Assembly: GCA_963765875.1 (NCBI GenBank) | Contig: CAVXYK010000008.1 | Coordinates: 124,001 to 188,000 of the forward strand | Length of the DNA: 64,000 nt | Origin: JAWKOK01 sp963765875 | GTDB taxonomy: Bacteria; Chloroflexota; Anaerolineae; Caldilineales; Caldilineaceae | Reading direction: 5' to 3' | Shown here: positions 8,262-16,781 of the stretch, in pieces | Numbering within the stretch: position 1 is the first letter of the stretch | Layout: each line of letters begins with the position of its first letter | The notes under the pieces: generated by a model | Database searches by the model: none | Told to the model about the DNA's origin: nothing | The model's input: only the letters and a program-made list of their open reading frames with translations | Position numbers and translations under genes: made by a program

Positions 8262-9368
8262 ATGTCACACGAAAAAGTACGCATTGGTATTATCGGCGTG
8301 GGCCAGATCGGCAAGCAGCACCTGTACAACTATGCCAAGCTGGATACGGTCGAGTTGGTGGCGGCAGCCGACATCAATGGGACCGAGGTCGAGCGCGTGG
8401 CCGAGAAGTACGGCATCCCCAACACCTACACGGATTTTCGCAAGCTGCTGGAACGCGATGACCTGGACGCTGTCGACGTCTGCCTTCACAACAATTTCCA
8501 CATGCCCGTTGTGGTCGAAGTACTTCGATCCGGCAAGCATGTCTACTGCGAGAAACCAATGGCGGGGGCCTATACCGACGCAGCGCGCATGCTCGAAGTG
8601 GCGCGTGAGGTCGACCGCATGATTCACATCCAGACAGCCAATCTCTACTTCAACGAGACCAAGGTGGCCAAACATCTCATCGACGACGGCCAACTGGGCA
8701 ACCTCTACCACGCCCGTTCCTACGGCTATCGCCGCCGCGGCCGACCGTTTGTCGACGGCTACGGCACGCCTACCTTTGTGCAGAAGCGCAACTCCGGCGG
8801 CGGCGCGCTCTATGACATGGGTGTCTACCACATCAACACCATCATGTATTTGCTCGGTAATCCGGCTGTCGAGCGCATCTCGGGCAAGGCCTATCAGGAG
8901 ACGGCCATCAATGCCGTGCGCCAGGAGAAGAGCGGCTACGATGTTGAGGAGTTGGGTCTGGGCTTTGTGCGCCTGGCCGACAACAAAACCCTCGACATCA
9001 TGGAGTCGTGGGCCGTACACATGGACCAGTTCTCAGGCTCCATGATCCTCGGCTCTGGCGGCGGTATTCGCCTCGATCCCTTTGGCTTTTTCCGCAGCGA
9101 CGATATCTTAGACTACGACATCACCATCAACATGGGCAGCTACCAGTGGCGCAGCCACACTGTGCACGAGGTCAGCGATGTCTATGACAGCTCCCAGGAG
9201 CACTGGGCCGCAGCGCTGCAAGGCCGGGTCGAGTTGCTGAACACAGCCGAGATCGCCCTCAATACGATGCTCATCTCCGAAGGCATCTATCTCTCCTCCA
9301 AACTCGGGCGCGAAGTGACCGCGGACGAGGTGAAGGAGATGTCGGTGTCGACGGCAGTCAAGGTGTAA
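8262..9368 (+). CDS. Gfo/Idh/MocA-family NAD(P)-dependent oxidoreductase
   Basis: A 368-residue sugar dehydrogenase. The N-terminal Rossmann fold carries GVGQIG (residues 12-17), then the family signature EKPMA (about 97-101). The catalytic region reads GGGALYDMGVYH with Asp185 and His190 in the usual places. These enzymes oxidise a sugar or cyclitol hydroxyl, often at C3, using a nicotinamide cofactor. A ribosome binding site (cggagag) lies ahead of the ATG. It is followed by a deacetylase and a GH84 glycosidase, which suggests that the substrate is a hexosamine or its glycoside. Length is normal. Confidence 0.93.
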   Translation: MSHEKVRIGIIGVGQIGKQHLYNYAKLDTVELVAAADINGTEVERVAEKYGIPNTYTDFRKLLERDDLDAVDVCLHNNFHMPVVVEVLRSGKHVYCEKPMAGAYTDAARMLEVAREVDRMIHIQTANLYFNETKVAKHLIDDGQLGNLYHARSYGYRRRGRPFVDGYGTPTFVQKRNSGGGALYDMGVYHINTIMYLLGNPAVERISGKAYQETAINAVRQEKSGYDVEELGLGFVRLADNKTLDIMESWAVHMDQFSGSMILGSGGGIRLDPFGFFRSDDILDYDITINMGSYQWRSHTVHEVSDVYDSSQEHWAAALQGRVELLNTAEIALNTMLISEGIYLSSKLGREVTADEVKEMSVSTAVKV

Positions 9369-9369
9369 A

Positions 9370-9481
9370 ATTGTCGATTGTCAATTGTTAATTGTCAATT
9401 GTCAATGGTTTGTGGCCGTGCTGAGTATTACAGTGACGCAACCATTGACAATTGAACGTTGACTATTGGCAATTGACAATT
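9370..9481. repeat. Inverted repeat built of ttgtcaatt/aattgacaa units
   Basis: The left half contains several attgtcaattg-like units, and the right half (9440-9481) holds the complementary accattgacaattg and aattgacaat units. It occupies the whole gap between the oxidoreductase stop and the ribosome binding site of the PIG-L gene. No relation to the arms of the neighbouring palindromes. Confidence 0.8.
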
Positions 9482-9502
9482 TCTTTCAATAAGGGAGTTG
9501 TC

Positions 9503-10207
9503 ATGCCAAGAAAACTTCGCATCCTCGCGGTCGGCGCCCATCCCGACGACATCGAAATCTGCTGTGGCGGCACGCTGGCACTCTATGCCCAGGCCGGCCA
9601 CCATGTGATGATGGCCTACGCCACCAATGGCAACAAGGGGCATCTGGTCATCCCGCCGGACGAACTGGCCGTGATTCGCGAGAAGGAATCTCGAGCAGCC
9701 GCCGAGGTCATCGGGGCCGAGGTCTTCTGGCTGGACTTCCCCGATGCCGAGTTATTCTACGACGCGGCGACGCGTCTTGTCTTTGTCGACATGCTGCGCC
9801 AAGCCAGGCCCGACATCATCTTCGGCCACTGGCCCGAGGCCTACCACCCCGATCACGTAGCAGCGGGACAGCTTGCGTTCGGGGCCAACTACATCAGCGG
9901 CGTACCCCATGTGAAGACCGAGCATGAGGCGACCGCAGGCGTGGCCAAGCTCTACTACATGGATGTCCATCACGACATTCGATCCGAGGCAGCCGAGTAT
10001 GTCGACATCACCGAAGTCTATGAATTGAAGCGCCAGATGCTGGCCAACCACGAGAGCCAGCTGATCTGGCTACGCGATCACGATGGCGTCGATATTTTGG
10101 AGAACATGGCCGAACGGGACATCGCACTTGGCATCCAGTGCGGCGTACGCTATGCTGAACGCTTTGTGCCCCGCGGCTTCCGCACAACGGAGCGGCTGTT
10201 GCCGTAG
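9503..10207 (+). CDS. PIG-L family zinc deacetylase
   Basis: A 234-residue LmbE/PIG-L-type N-deacetylase. The start at 9503 follows aaggg and gives the usual N-terminus. The zinc-binding motif AHPDDIE (residues 12-18; ligands His13 and Asp16) and the distal HPDH (115-118; ligand His118) are both intact, so the protein should be active. The family removes N-acetyl groups from GlcNAc-containing small molecules, lipids or glycosides. Placed directly ahead of a GH84 N-acetylglucosaminidase, it could deacetylate released or conjugated GlcNAc and so replace NagA; this is an inference. No signal peptide, so it is cytoplasmic. Confidence 0.92.
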   Translation: MPRKLRILAVGAHPDDIEICCGGTLALYAQAGHHVMMAYATNGNKGHLVIPPDELAVIREKESRAAAEVIGAEVFWLDFPDAELFYDAATRLVFVDMLRQARPDIIFGHWPEAYHPDHVAAGQLAFGANYISGVPHVKTEHEATAGVAKLYYMDVHHDIRSEAAEYVDITEVYELKRQMLANHESQLIWLRDHDGVDILENMAERDIALGIQCGVRYAERFVPRGFRTTERLLP

Positions 10208-10209
10208 GA

Positions 10210-10303
10210 AGAAGAGGAGCGAGGGGCGGAAGGCGTGGGGCGTGGTGATGGTCAGCAGCAATTATGTCTGCTTCAGATTGCCCCTCCCCACGCCTCTCGC
10301 CCC
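10210..10303. repeat. Imperfect G-rich/C-rich inverted repeat
   Basis: A G-rich left half (gaggggcggaaggcgtgggg) is complementary, with mismatches, to the C-rich right half (cccctccccacgcctctcgc). It lies between the PIG-L stop and the GH84 ribosome binding site. Confidence 0.65.
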
Positions 10304-10318
10304 CCAAAAGGAAATCCC

Positions 10319-11662
10319 ATGAGCTACGAACTACGCGGCATCGTCGAAGGATTCTACGGAACACCCTGGACCCACAAAGATCGGCTGGACATGTTCGGCT
10401 TCATGCGCGCCCACGAACTCAACGCCTACATCTATGCGCCCAAGGATGACGAACTTCACCGCGATAACTGGCGTGCCGCCTACGATGAACCATCGTTGGC
10501 ACGCTTCGAAACGCTGGCCGATGCCGCCGTCAGCCATGGCATCTTTTTCACATTCGCCATGAGTCCAGGGCTCGATCTCCATTATTCCGACGACGCCGAA
10601 ATCGATGTACTGATGGCCAAGCTTGAACCGCTGCTGGCGATTGGCATTCCCAGTATTGGTATCTTCTTTGACGACGTGCCGCCTGAACTGGCGTACACGG
10701 CCGACCGAGAACGATACGAGAATCTGGGCGAGGCCCAAGCTGACTTCCTGGGACGTGTCCAGCTGCGTCTTGGCGATGTGCATCTGATCACCGTGCCCAC
10801 ATACTATTGCGGCTACCCGGACCGACCCTATCTTCACGCCCTGGGGACTATGCCGGACGCTATCGATATCATGTGGACCGGGCCGGCCATCTGCTCAGAG
10901 AAGATCAGCAGCGAGCACATGCTGGCGGTTGCCAACGCCTTGCAACGCGAGCCGATCGTCTGGGACAACTATCCGGTCAACGATGCCGCCATGATCGCCG
11001 AACTGCACATCGGCCCCTATCGCGGACGCGACGGCAACCTGCCTGTGCGCGGCGTCTACGCCAATCCCATGAGCATGGTGGCCGCGTCCAAGCTGGCCCT
11101 GATCACCTTCGCCGACTATGCCTCCAATCCAAACTGGTACGCCCCCGATCAATCTTGGCAGCATGCGGCCCAGGCATTGCTCGGCGCAGAGCTGGCAGAG
11201 GCTCTGTCCGTTTTCGCCGAAAGCGTCACCATCTCCCCATTGACGCCCGATCAACCCCAAGCCATGCTGGATTTGATCGAACCCTTTGCGGAGAACCGTC
11301 TGCCCTACACGCCCAATCCGGCGCCCGAACATCTGCTTCAAGGCACAGCGCGCATGCGCAAGGCCCACGACCAACTCGCCGCGGCCATGAAGAACGACCC
11401 ATTTCTTAGAGAGATCGAACCATGGCTCAACGAATATGGTCGCTGGATCGACATGCTGGAAGATGTCTCCGCCTACATCGAGATTCGTTTCGCGGGTGAA
11501 GATGAGCCGGAGGCAGACAGACTTGAGGCGCTGACTGTCATACGCGATCGCATCCGTGAAGGGCTCAAGCAGGCCGTCGACTTCCGCACGGTCACCTGTG
11601 GCGATGTGCTGCGCACCTTCCTGCATGATCTGCTGCGCAAAACTGGTGAGCCACTGGCATGA
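10319..11662 (+). CDS. GH84 family beta-N-acetylglucosaminidase (O-GlcNAcase/hyaluronidase family)
   Basis: A 447-residue glycoside hydrolase. The N-terminal ELRGIVEGFYGTPW matches the GH84 entry signature (RG-hydrophobic-EGFYG-PW). The catalytic Asp pair lies in IFFDDVP (Asp118, Asp119), as required for substrate-assisted catalysis through the N-acetyl group. DNYPVND and NPMSM are further typical stretches. The enzyme removes terminal GlcNAc from glycans or glycoproteins. It has neither a signal peptide nor the carbohydrate-binding modules of secreted GH84 enzymes, so it probably works in the cytoplasm on imported oligosaccharides. The start at 10319 follows aaaggaaatccc. Beyond the catalytic barrel there is a helical C-terminal part of about 130 residues. 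Confidence 0.92.
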   Translation: MSYELRGIVEGFYGTPWTHKDRLDMFGFMRAHELNAYIYAPKDDELHRDNWRAAYDEPSLARFETLADAAVSHGIFFTFAMSPGLDLHYSDDAEIDVLMAKLEPLLAIGIPSIGIFFDDVPPELAYTADRERYENLGEAQADFLGRVQLRLGDVHLITVPTYYCGYPDRPYLHALGTMPDAIDIMWTGPAICSEKISSEHMLAVANALQREPIVWDNYPVNDAAMIAELHIGPYRGRDGNLPVRGVYANPMSMVAASKLALITFADYASNPNWYAPDQSWQHAAQALLGAELAEALSVFAESVTISPLTPDQPQAMLDLIEPFAENRLPYTPNPAPEHLLQGTARMRKAHDQLAAAMKNDPFLREIEPWLNEYGRWIDMLEDVSAYIEIRFAGEDEPEADRLEALTVIRDRIREGLKQAVDFRTVTCGDVLRTFLHDLLRKTGEPLA

Positions 11663-11727
11663 CGACGACTTGTGTCACCACATAGTTAAGCGGCGTTGTT
11701 GGTTTCGGCAGGGATGAATCCCGCCGC

Positions 11728-11788
11728 TAACAGTGAAAAGCGCCCTCAGGCGCTAAATCTCAGCCGCTGAGGCGGCTTTTCGCTGTTA
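11728..11788. repeat. Inverted repeat 1 of the 11.7-11.9 kb gap
   Basis: Arms taacagtgaaaag (11728-11740) and cttttcgctgtta (11776-11788) pair with one mismatch; the inside also has local stems (cgccctcaggcg, ccgctgaggcgg). The gap 11663-12110 has no gene; besides this and the next repeat I see nothing else in it. Confidence 0.75.
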
Positions 11789-11803
11789 AACCGAGATCAA
11801 TTT

Positions 11804-11915
11804 GAAACCTACGGTTCGGTAATGCGACCTTTGGATCGATAAGACACTCTGTCACTCCGTTCGGAATGACATGCATTGTTGCTTCGGGAAAACCTGCTCT
11901 CGAACCGTAGTTTTC
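11804..11915. repeat. Inverted repeat 2 of the 11.7-11.9 kb gap
   Basis: Arms gaaacctacggttcg (11804-11818) and cgaaccgtagttttc (11901-11915) pair with one mismatch over 15 bases. The interior carries cactccgttcggaatgac, a type of short intergenic sequence that is common in environmental genomes. Its arms are unrelated to inverted repeat 1. Confidence 0.75.
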
Positions 11916-12110
11916 AATCTGACATGAGTATAGCAGCCGGCTTCAGCCGTTGCTGCAAGCCCGTTCGCAACAGCGATCGGCTCAACATAACCTTGGCTTG
12001 ATGCCTATGGGTTACAAACCGCACCTACGCCATTCCAATGTGATTTCGCCAGACGTCAAAATATCGTACTACAGGACATGCGGTCCACACGAAGATGAGA
12101 GGATAGATCG

Positions 12111-13382
12111 ATGACCGATACTCGAATCAATAACCAACTGGCCGTCGATGGCGGTCCAGCAGTCATCCAACGCGAGATGAACCGCTACAAAGGCGCGGCC
12201 GTCATCGGCGACGAAGAGAAAGCAGCTGTAATGGAGGTACTCGACAGCCAGTCGCTCTTCCGCTACTACGGCCCTGATCTGCGCTCCAAGGTGGCTTTGT
12301 TTGAGCAGGGTTTCGCCGCCTATGTCGGCTCAAAACATGGCGCGGCATCAACCAGCGGCACAGCTGCGTTGCGGCTAGGCCTGGCCGGACTAGGCGTCGG
12401 CCCGGGCGACGAGGTCATCGTGCCCGCGGTCACATTCATCGCCTCGGTCGGGGCCATCGTCGCCAACCGGGCGCTCCCGGTCTTCGTCGAGATCGATGAG
12501 ACAATGCAACTCGATCCCGCAGATCTGGAGCGCTGTCTGTCGCCGCGCACCAAAGCGATCATGCCGGTGCATCTCGACGGCGTCGCCGTAGACATGGATG
12601 CCGTCATGGCATTCGCGCGCACCCATGGCCTGCTAGTCATTGAGGACGCGGCCCAGGCCTGCGGCAGCTTCTATAAGGGCAAACATGTGGGAACAATTGG
12701 CGACGTGGGCTGCTTCAGCTTTCAGTTGGAGAAGAACATCACCAGCGGCGAAGGCGGCATCCTGGTCACCGATGACGACGAGGTCTTTCGCCGTGCAGTC
12801 ATCTACAGCGACCAAGGCGGCCAATTCTGGACCTCCCATGCAGGCGTACGCGACACGGTCGGCGGCCAGCCCGTCATCGGCGAGAATCTGCGTATGGGCG
12901 AGATCGCCGGCGCCATCCTGGGTTGTCAGGTGGCCAAGCTACCGGGCATCATGGATCGCATCGAAGCCAACACCGCAGCTGTGCGCGGGGCCGTGGCCGA
13001 GTTGGAAAGCGTCACGCCGGCGCCACCCGATCCGGAGCGAGATCGTCACGCCACCGGGGTGCTCTTCTACCTACCCTCTTCAGACGATGCCACACGCTGG
13101 GTCGAAACGCTCCAGGCTGAAGGTATTCCTGCTGGCAAGGTCTACGGCGGCCACCCGGTCTACGCGGCGCCCCAGATCCTCAACCAGTGGACGATAAGCG
13201 GGGGCTGTCCCTTCAACTGCGACAGCGCCTTCCCCGAGCCCATCACCTATTCCATGGGCATGTGTCCACGCACAGAGGATCTGCTATCGCGCGGCGTGCG
13301 TGTCAACGTGGGTCCGTTCTATACAGAAGAGGACATTGACGATATCATTGTCGGCGTGCAAAAGGTGGCGCGTCAGATTTAA
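12111..13382 (+). CDS. DegT/DnrJ/EryC1/StrS-family PLP-dependent aminotransferase
   Basis: A 423-residue sugar aminotransferase. The PLP-binding lysine is Lys208 in FSFQLEKNITSGEGG, and TSGTAALRLGL (about residues 81-91) and LLVIEDAAQACG (about 174-185) are the other family signatures. Such enzymes transfer an amino group to or from a keto-sugar or keto-cyclitol. In this neighbourhood (dehydrogenase, isomerase, deacetylase) it could deaminate a keto-amino sugar in catabolism rather than build an amino sugar; the direction is not visible. The start follows gagagg, 12 bases ahead. The gap before it (448 bases) is large, so it may have its own promoter. Confidence 0.9.
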   Translation: MTDTRINNQLAVDGGPAVIQREMNRYKGAAVIGDEEKAAVMEVLDSQSLFRYYGPDLRSKVALFEQGFAAYVGSKHGAASTSGTAALRLGLAGLGVGPGDEVIVPAVTFIASVGAIVANRALPVFVEIDETMQLDPADLERCLSPRTKAIMPVHLDGVAVDMDAVMAFARTHGLLVIEDAAQACGSFYKGKHVGTIGDVGCFSFQLEKNITSGEGGILVTDDDEVFRRAVIYSDQGGQFWTSHAGVRDTVGGQPVIGENLRMGEIAGAILGCQVAKLPGIMDRIEANTAAVRGAVAELESVTPAPPDPERDRHATGVLFYLPSSDDATRWVETLQAEGIPAGKVYGGHPVYAAPQILNQWTISGGCPFNCDSAFPEPITYSMGMCPRTEDLLSRGVRVNVGPFYTEEDIDDIIVGVQKVARQI

Positions 13383-13385
13383 CAA

Positions 13386-13508
13386 CATTTGCCACAGATT
13401 GACACAGATGAAAAAAGGATAGGACACGGATGGGGATAGACAACCTCAGGTCACCTAAAAACCACCTGTAAAAATCGGGCCTTCATCTATCCCTATCTGT
13501 GGCAAATG
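13386..13508. repeat. ctgtgg-family palindromic repeat, copy A
   Basis: Left end catttgccacagattgacac and right end ctatctgtggcaaatg are complementary. An internal ggataggacac unit is shared with copy C at 29760-29877. Copy B follows directly at 13523-13608. Confidence 0.8.
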
Positions 13509-13522
13509 TCTTTTTTCGTAGC

Positions 13523-13608
13523 GACAGATAAAACATAGATGGGACTAGAAGACCTGAAAGATATCTGTGAAAATCAGTTCTTTATCTGTGTCCATCTGTG
13601 GCAAATGC
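13523..13608. repeat. ctgtgg-family palindromic repeat, copy B
   Basis: Starts gacagataaaacatagatgg and ends tttatctgtgtccatctgtg plus gcaaatgc. It is a tandem neighbour of copy A and lies immediately ahead of the glycosyltransferase gene. Confidence 0.75.
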
Positions 13609-13633
13609 TTTTCAGTAATGGATAACTTCGACC

Positions 13634-15259
13634 ATGGTCTTCATCCGCCGACTACTATCATCACGCAGCGCCATCGCCCTCTTGCTGATCATCGCCACGG
13701 GGGCGTTTCTACGCTTCTTCGACATCGGATCGAAGACGGTCTGGCTGGACGAAGCGTTCAGTATCTGGGTGGCCAATCACGGCATATTGGAAGGCGCCGG
13801 CTGGCTGATCAAAATCGATCAGCACCCACCTCTCTACTACTCACTTTTGAGCATCTGGCAATGGATCTTCCGCGACACTCAGGGCGTTGTGCGCGCCTTC
13901 TCAGCGCTCTGCAGCACGCTGGCCATCCCCTTCATCTATCTGGCGACCAAGCGTATCACGCAAGACACAATGGCCGGTCTGCTGGCAGCCCTCTTCCTGG
14001 CGCTGTCGCCCTTTCAGGTGCGCTTTGCCCAGGAAGCGCGCATGTACGCCCTGCTCACCATGGAGGTGGCTATCGCCATCTTCTTCGTGGTGCGCTACCT
14101 GGATGGGTACGGCACCCGCCGCCTGAGCTGGCGCGACTACATTTATCCGCGTCGCTGGTCACGCATGGGCGATGTGCGTGCAGCGGTCGGACTGTCGCTG
14201 GTCCAGGCCGCCATCATGCTGACCCACAATACCGCGGCGGTCTTCTTTCCGCTGGCCCTCAACCTCTCGGTCGTTGGGGCCATCCTCTATCGGCGATTCA
14301 GCGGCAAGCATGTGAGCATGCGCGCCGTCAACGCCGACCGCTTTACACGCAACTGGCTGGTCATCCAGGGCGTGGCCTTCCTGCTCTGGCTGCCCTGGGC
14401 CATCCCCTTTGTGATCCAATCGATCAAGGTGGACCAAGAGTTCTGGATCGGTGCGCCGGATCTGTCGCGTATTTTCGACACGCTCAAGAATCTTGGTTTT
14501 GCCCATCTCCCCGGCTGGATTCCAGCGACACCACTGCTGATCCTCTACGCCGCGCTCGTGGGAATCGGCATCTTCTTCATGCGTCGCAAAGCGGCCTGGG
14601 CACTGCTTCTGCTTTCCCTGATGCTCACGCCCTTCTTTGGCGAGTTGCTGGTCAGCCTGCGTCGTCCCATCTTCTACGACCGAACGCTGATTTGGACAAC
14701 GCTGCCCCTCATCATGTTGATGGCGATCGGCATTCGCGGTTTCCTGGTTGGCGCCTACACAACGGCGCGTACTGAACCCATGCCGGGGGCCAATCACCGG
14801 GCTGTACGACGAGTCGTGGCCGCCATCGCAGTGCTCTTGATCGTGACCGTCAGCACGATTTCGATCTTCACGTACTATTCATTTTTTCAGAAAGAGGATT
14901 GGGCCAAAGCAGCCGACTATGTGGCCGAACAGATCGAGCCTGGCGACACGATCATCTTCAACGCCACCTGGGTGCAGATCCCGTTTGAGTACTACTTCCG
15001 CCACTATGACATTGATGCCGATCTACGCGGCGCCCCGGTCGACCTCTTCGACCACGGCATGCTCGAACCAAAGATGACGGCGGAAGACATCCCCACTTTA
15101 CAGAAGTTGGTTGAGGGAGAGGAGCGGGTCTGGCTGGTCTACTCGCATGACTGGTACACCGATCCGGAGCAGATCATCCCAAGCGAACTACGAAGCTTGA
15201 TGCAGCAGACCGATCAGCGAAAGTTCGTCGGTCTTCAGGTGATGGCATTTGAGCAGTAG
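13634..15259 (+). CDS. GT39-like membrane glycosyltransferase (PMT_2/ArnT type)
   Basis: A 541-residue polytopic membrane protein. The front part has the GT39/ArnT-type luminal motifs: VWLDEAFSIW (an acidic residue next to the first helix), QHPPLYYSLL, and FAQEARMYALLTMEVA. About ten membrane helices follow and a soluble C-terminal domain of about 120 residues ends the protein. Such enzymes move a sugar from a polyprenyl-phosphate donor to an acceptor outside the membrane. Acceptor unknown. The start at 13634 has no strong ribosome binding site. It is transcribed in the same direction as the sugar locus but is separated from it by two repeats, so it is probably independent. Confidence 0.85.
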   Translation: MVFIRRLLSSRSAIALLLIIATGAFLRFFDIGSKTVWLDEAFSIWVANHGILEGAGWLIKIDQHPPLYYSLLSIWQWIFRDTQGVVRAFSALCSTLAIPFIYLATKRITQDTMAGLLAALFLALSPFQVRFAQEARMYALLTMEVAIAIFFVVRYLDGYGTRRLSWRDYIYPRRWSRMGDVRAAVGLSLVQAAIMLTHNTAAVFFPLALNLSVVGAILYRRFSGKHVSMRAVNADRFTRNWLVIQGVAFLLWLPWAIPFVIQSIKVDQEFWIGAPDLSRIFDTLKNLGFAHLPGWIPATPLLILYAALVGIGIFFMRRKAAWALLLLSLMLTPFFGELLVSLRRPIFYDRTLIWTTLPLIMLMAIGIRGFLVGAYTTARTEPMPGANHRAVRRVVAAIAVLLIVTVSTISIFTYYSFFQKEDWAKAADYVAEQIEPGDTIIFNATWVQIPFEYYFRHYDIDADLRGAPVDLFDHGMLEPKMTAEDIPTLQKLVEGEERVWLVYSHDWYTDPEQIIPSELRSLMQQTDQRKFVGLQVMAFEQ

Positions 15260-15262
15260 GGA

Positions 15263-15297
15263 GGCGTGAGAAATCTTTCAGGAGCCCTCACGCCTTT
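15263..15297. terminator. Hairpin terminator between convergent genes
   Basis: ggcgtgag (15263-15270) and ctcacgcc (15287-15294) form an 8-bp stem followed by ttt. It sits just after the glycosyltransferase stop and before the end of the opposite-strand sulfotransferase. Confidence 0.6.
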
Positions 15298-15418
15298 CGT
15301 CTGAAGTTCAGCATTCATCGGTCACCTTCCTGCAATTCGACGCATAATACAAGATCAGATCGACCTCGACGTTCATTCTCCGTATTCGAAGGCTGTGATA
15401 TTCACACCCGTCGTCAGG

Positions 15419-16561
15419 CTATAGCATCATTGTTTCAGGCAGCACGTAGGCTCTTGAATCGATGGTGGCATGTTTTTGTAGAATCGAATCCATCGCCTCG
15501 AGTTGGCTTTCTGAAAAGGAGAAAGAGTCACTCTGTGACGGGTCAACTCTAGCCAGCCTTGTTCCGGCCTGTGAATCTTCACGAAACGCCGTCAACGCAT
15601 CGGCAATTGCGCTCAGTGGTAGATTCATGTAGCGGAATAGTGTCTCCAGCGTCTCAGCACGCTTCGCGTTCAGCTCTTCATAGCGCAGTGCGGGCATGCG
15701 TATGCCTCGACTGTAAAAGTGTAAGTAGCGATCCATCATCATCAACCACCAAATTGTTAGCTCTTCAACCAGAGAAATTCTTTCCGGCAACGCGCCCAGG
15801 CCGTACGCCACTAAATCGATCGGACGATTGTGAAACGCCTCCAACGTTGCGAGCGCTTGGGCCGAATTAATCTCAAGCGGCGCGTTGACCCGTAAACGCC
15901 GCTTATAGATTGAACTGACCCATTCTTCAGCCGAACGGTACAAAAAGAGGTGCTTGGCATCCGGGAATGTATGCCAGAAGAGATCAATATCGTCGACATT
16001 TTGATTGCGCAACTTGATGATCCCAATTTCTGTCTTGGGATATGTCGATGTATTAAACAGCAGTGGCAGGCATGCCTGCATCAGTGCACGGCAATGAGCT
16101 TCTTGCCGACCGTCCGTGGTGCGCAGGTAACGAATCTGCCCCACCGCATCGGGCTCTGACAGGCTCACCGTCTCATCCACCTTGTTGAAGATATTGTGTA
16201 GCAACGTTGAGCCACATCGCCCAATATTGTGGATAAAGACGAGACGCTCGCACGCTGATTCAACACGTTTGGCCGCCTCAAAAAAATCATCGTATTGGAC
16301 GGCAAATAGACGCAGTGCATGCTCAAACTGGGTTTGATAGAAGAACGGTGATTGAGCCGGATCGATGTCGGGCGGAAGCTCGGCGAAGATTGCACGATGG
16401 TTCTCATCATCCAGACAACAGAGGCTCACGGACGGGTTGCTGATGACGAACTCGACATCAACTTCACCGCCTTCAGATGTTGTGAAATCAATGAGCGACA
16501 TGGGAACTCTCTGGTTCTTGCGTTTACGCTCTTCGATGTTCAATATCTGTGCCGACATCAT
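15419..16561 (-). CDS. Sulfotransferase-family protein
   Basis: A 380-residue protein with a PAPS-type sulfotransferase P-loop: FIHNIGRCGSTLLHNIF (Gly-Arg-Cys-Gly-Ser-Thr at about residues 114-119, replacing the usual PRSGT). The 3'-phosphate-binding region is likely LFLYRSAEEWVSSIYK. The first 100 residues form an N-terminal extension not typical of small sulfotransferases. It would transfer a sulfuryl group to a sugar, lipid or metabolite. It stands alone on the minus strand with a gene fragment immediately upstream, and looks a little richer in AT than its neighbours, which fits an acquired gene. Acceptor unknown. Confidence 0.75.
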   Translation of the reverse strand: MMSAQILNIEERKRKNQRVPMSLIDFTTSEGGEVDVEFVISNPSVSLCCLDDENHRAIFAELPPDIDPAQSPFFYQTQFEHALRLFAVQYDDFFEAAKRVESACERLVFIHNIGRCGSTLLHNIFNKVDETVSLSEPDAVGQIRYLRTTDGRQEAHCRALMQACLPLLFNTSTYPKTEIGIIKLRNQNVDDIDLFWHTFPDAKHLFLYRSAEEWVSSIYKRRLRVNAPLEINSAQALATLEAFHNRPIDLVAYGLGALPERISLVEELTIWWLMMMDRYLHFYSRGIRMPALRYEELNAKRAETLETLFRYMNLPLSAIADALTAFREDSQAGTRLARVDPSQSDSFSFSESQLEAMDSILQKHATIDSRAYVLPETMML

Positions 16562-16592
16562 TTGTCCTCCAATTTCAGCAGTTCACGACATG

Positions 16593-16781
16593 TCATTCTG
16601 AGTAGACCGAGCCGCAATTCTCGACTTTGTAGGTATCACAGATGCCTTTTCTGAAGAAGCGGCATTGCACTTGACCCGGAAGGTCACATTTCGTCAGCAT
16701 TCTCTCGGCCAGTGCTTCGGCGGAAAGCGTGGAATCCTGTACGGGGAACAATCTCTTCTCCTCCAGTTCTGCGTACGCCCA
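16593..16781 (-). pseudogene. N-terminal fragment resembling an aminoglycoside phosphotransferase-family protein
   Basis: The minus-strand frame between two stops reads about 62 residues, including LSAEALAERML and CRFFRKGICDTYKVEN. This resembles the opening of APH-family kinases (helix, then a strand with an NDTY-like motif that starts the nucleotide-binding lobe). It stops at TGA after GSVYSE, far short of the usual 300 residues, so it is a remnant. A second minus-strand stretch in another frame (LPKVRLEGKRFVTDRSVMG, about 16780-16840) also looks protein-like. The rest of 16562-17029 holds no gene that I can support. Confidence 0.4.

Noticed and set aside
13386..13608. CRISPR array
   Set aside because: Only two adjacent units of unequal length, palindromic throughout, no regular spacers and no cas genes nearby.
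13567..14775. A 402-codon plus-strand frame overlapping the GT39-like gene
   Set aside because: It overlaps in another frame, is rich in Arg/His/Gly without membrane helices, and lacks family motifs, whereas the other frame has all GT39-like motifs.
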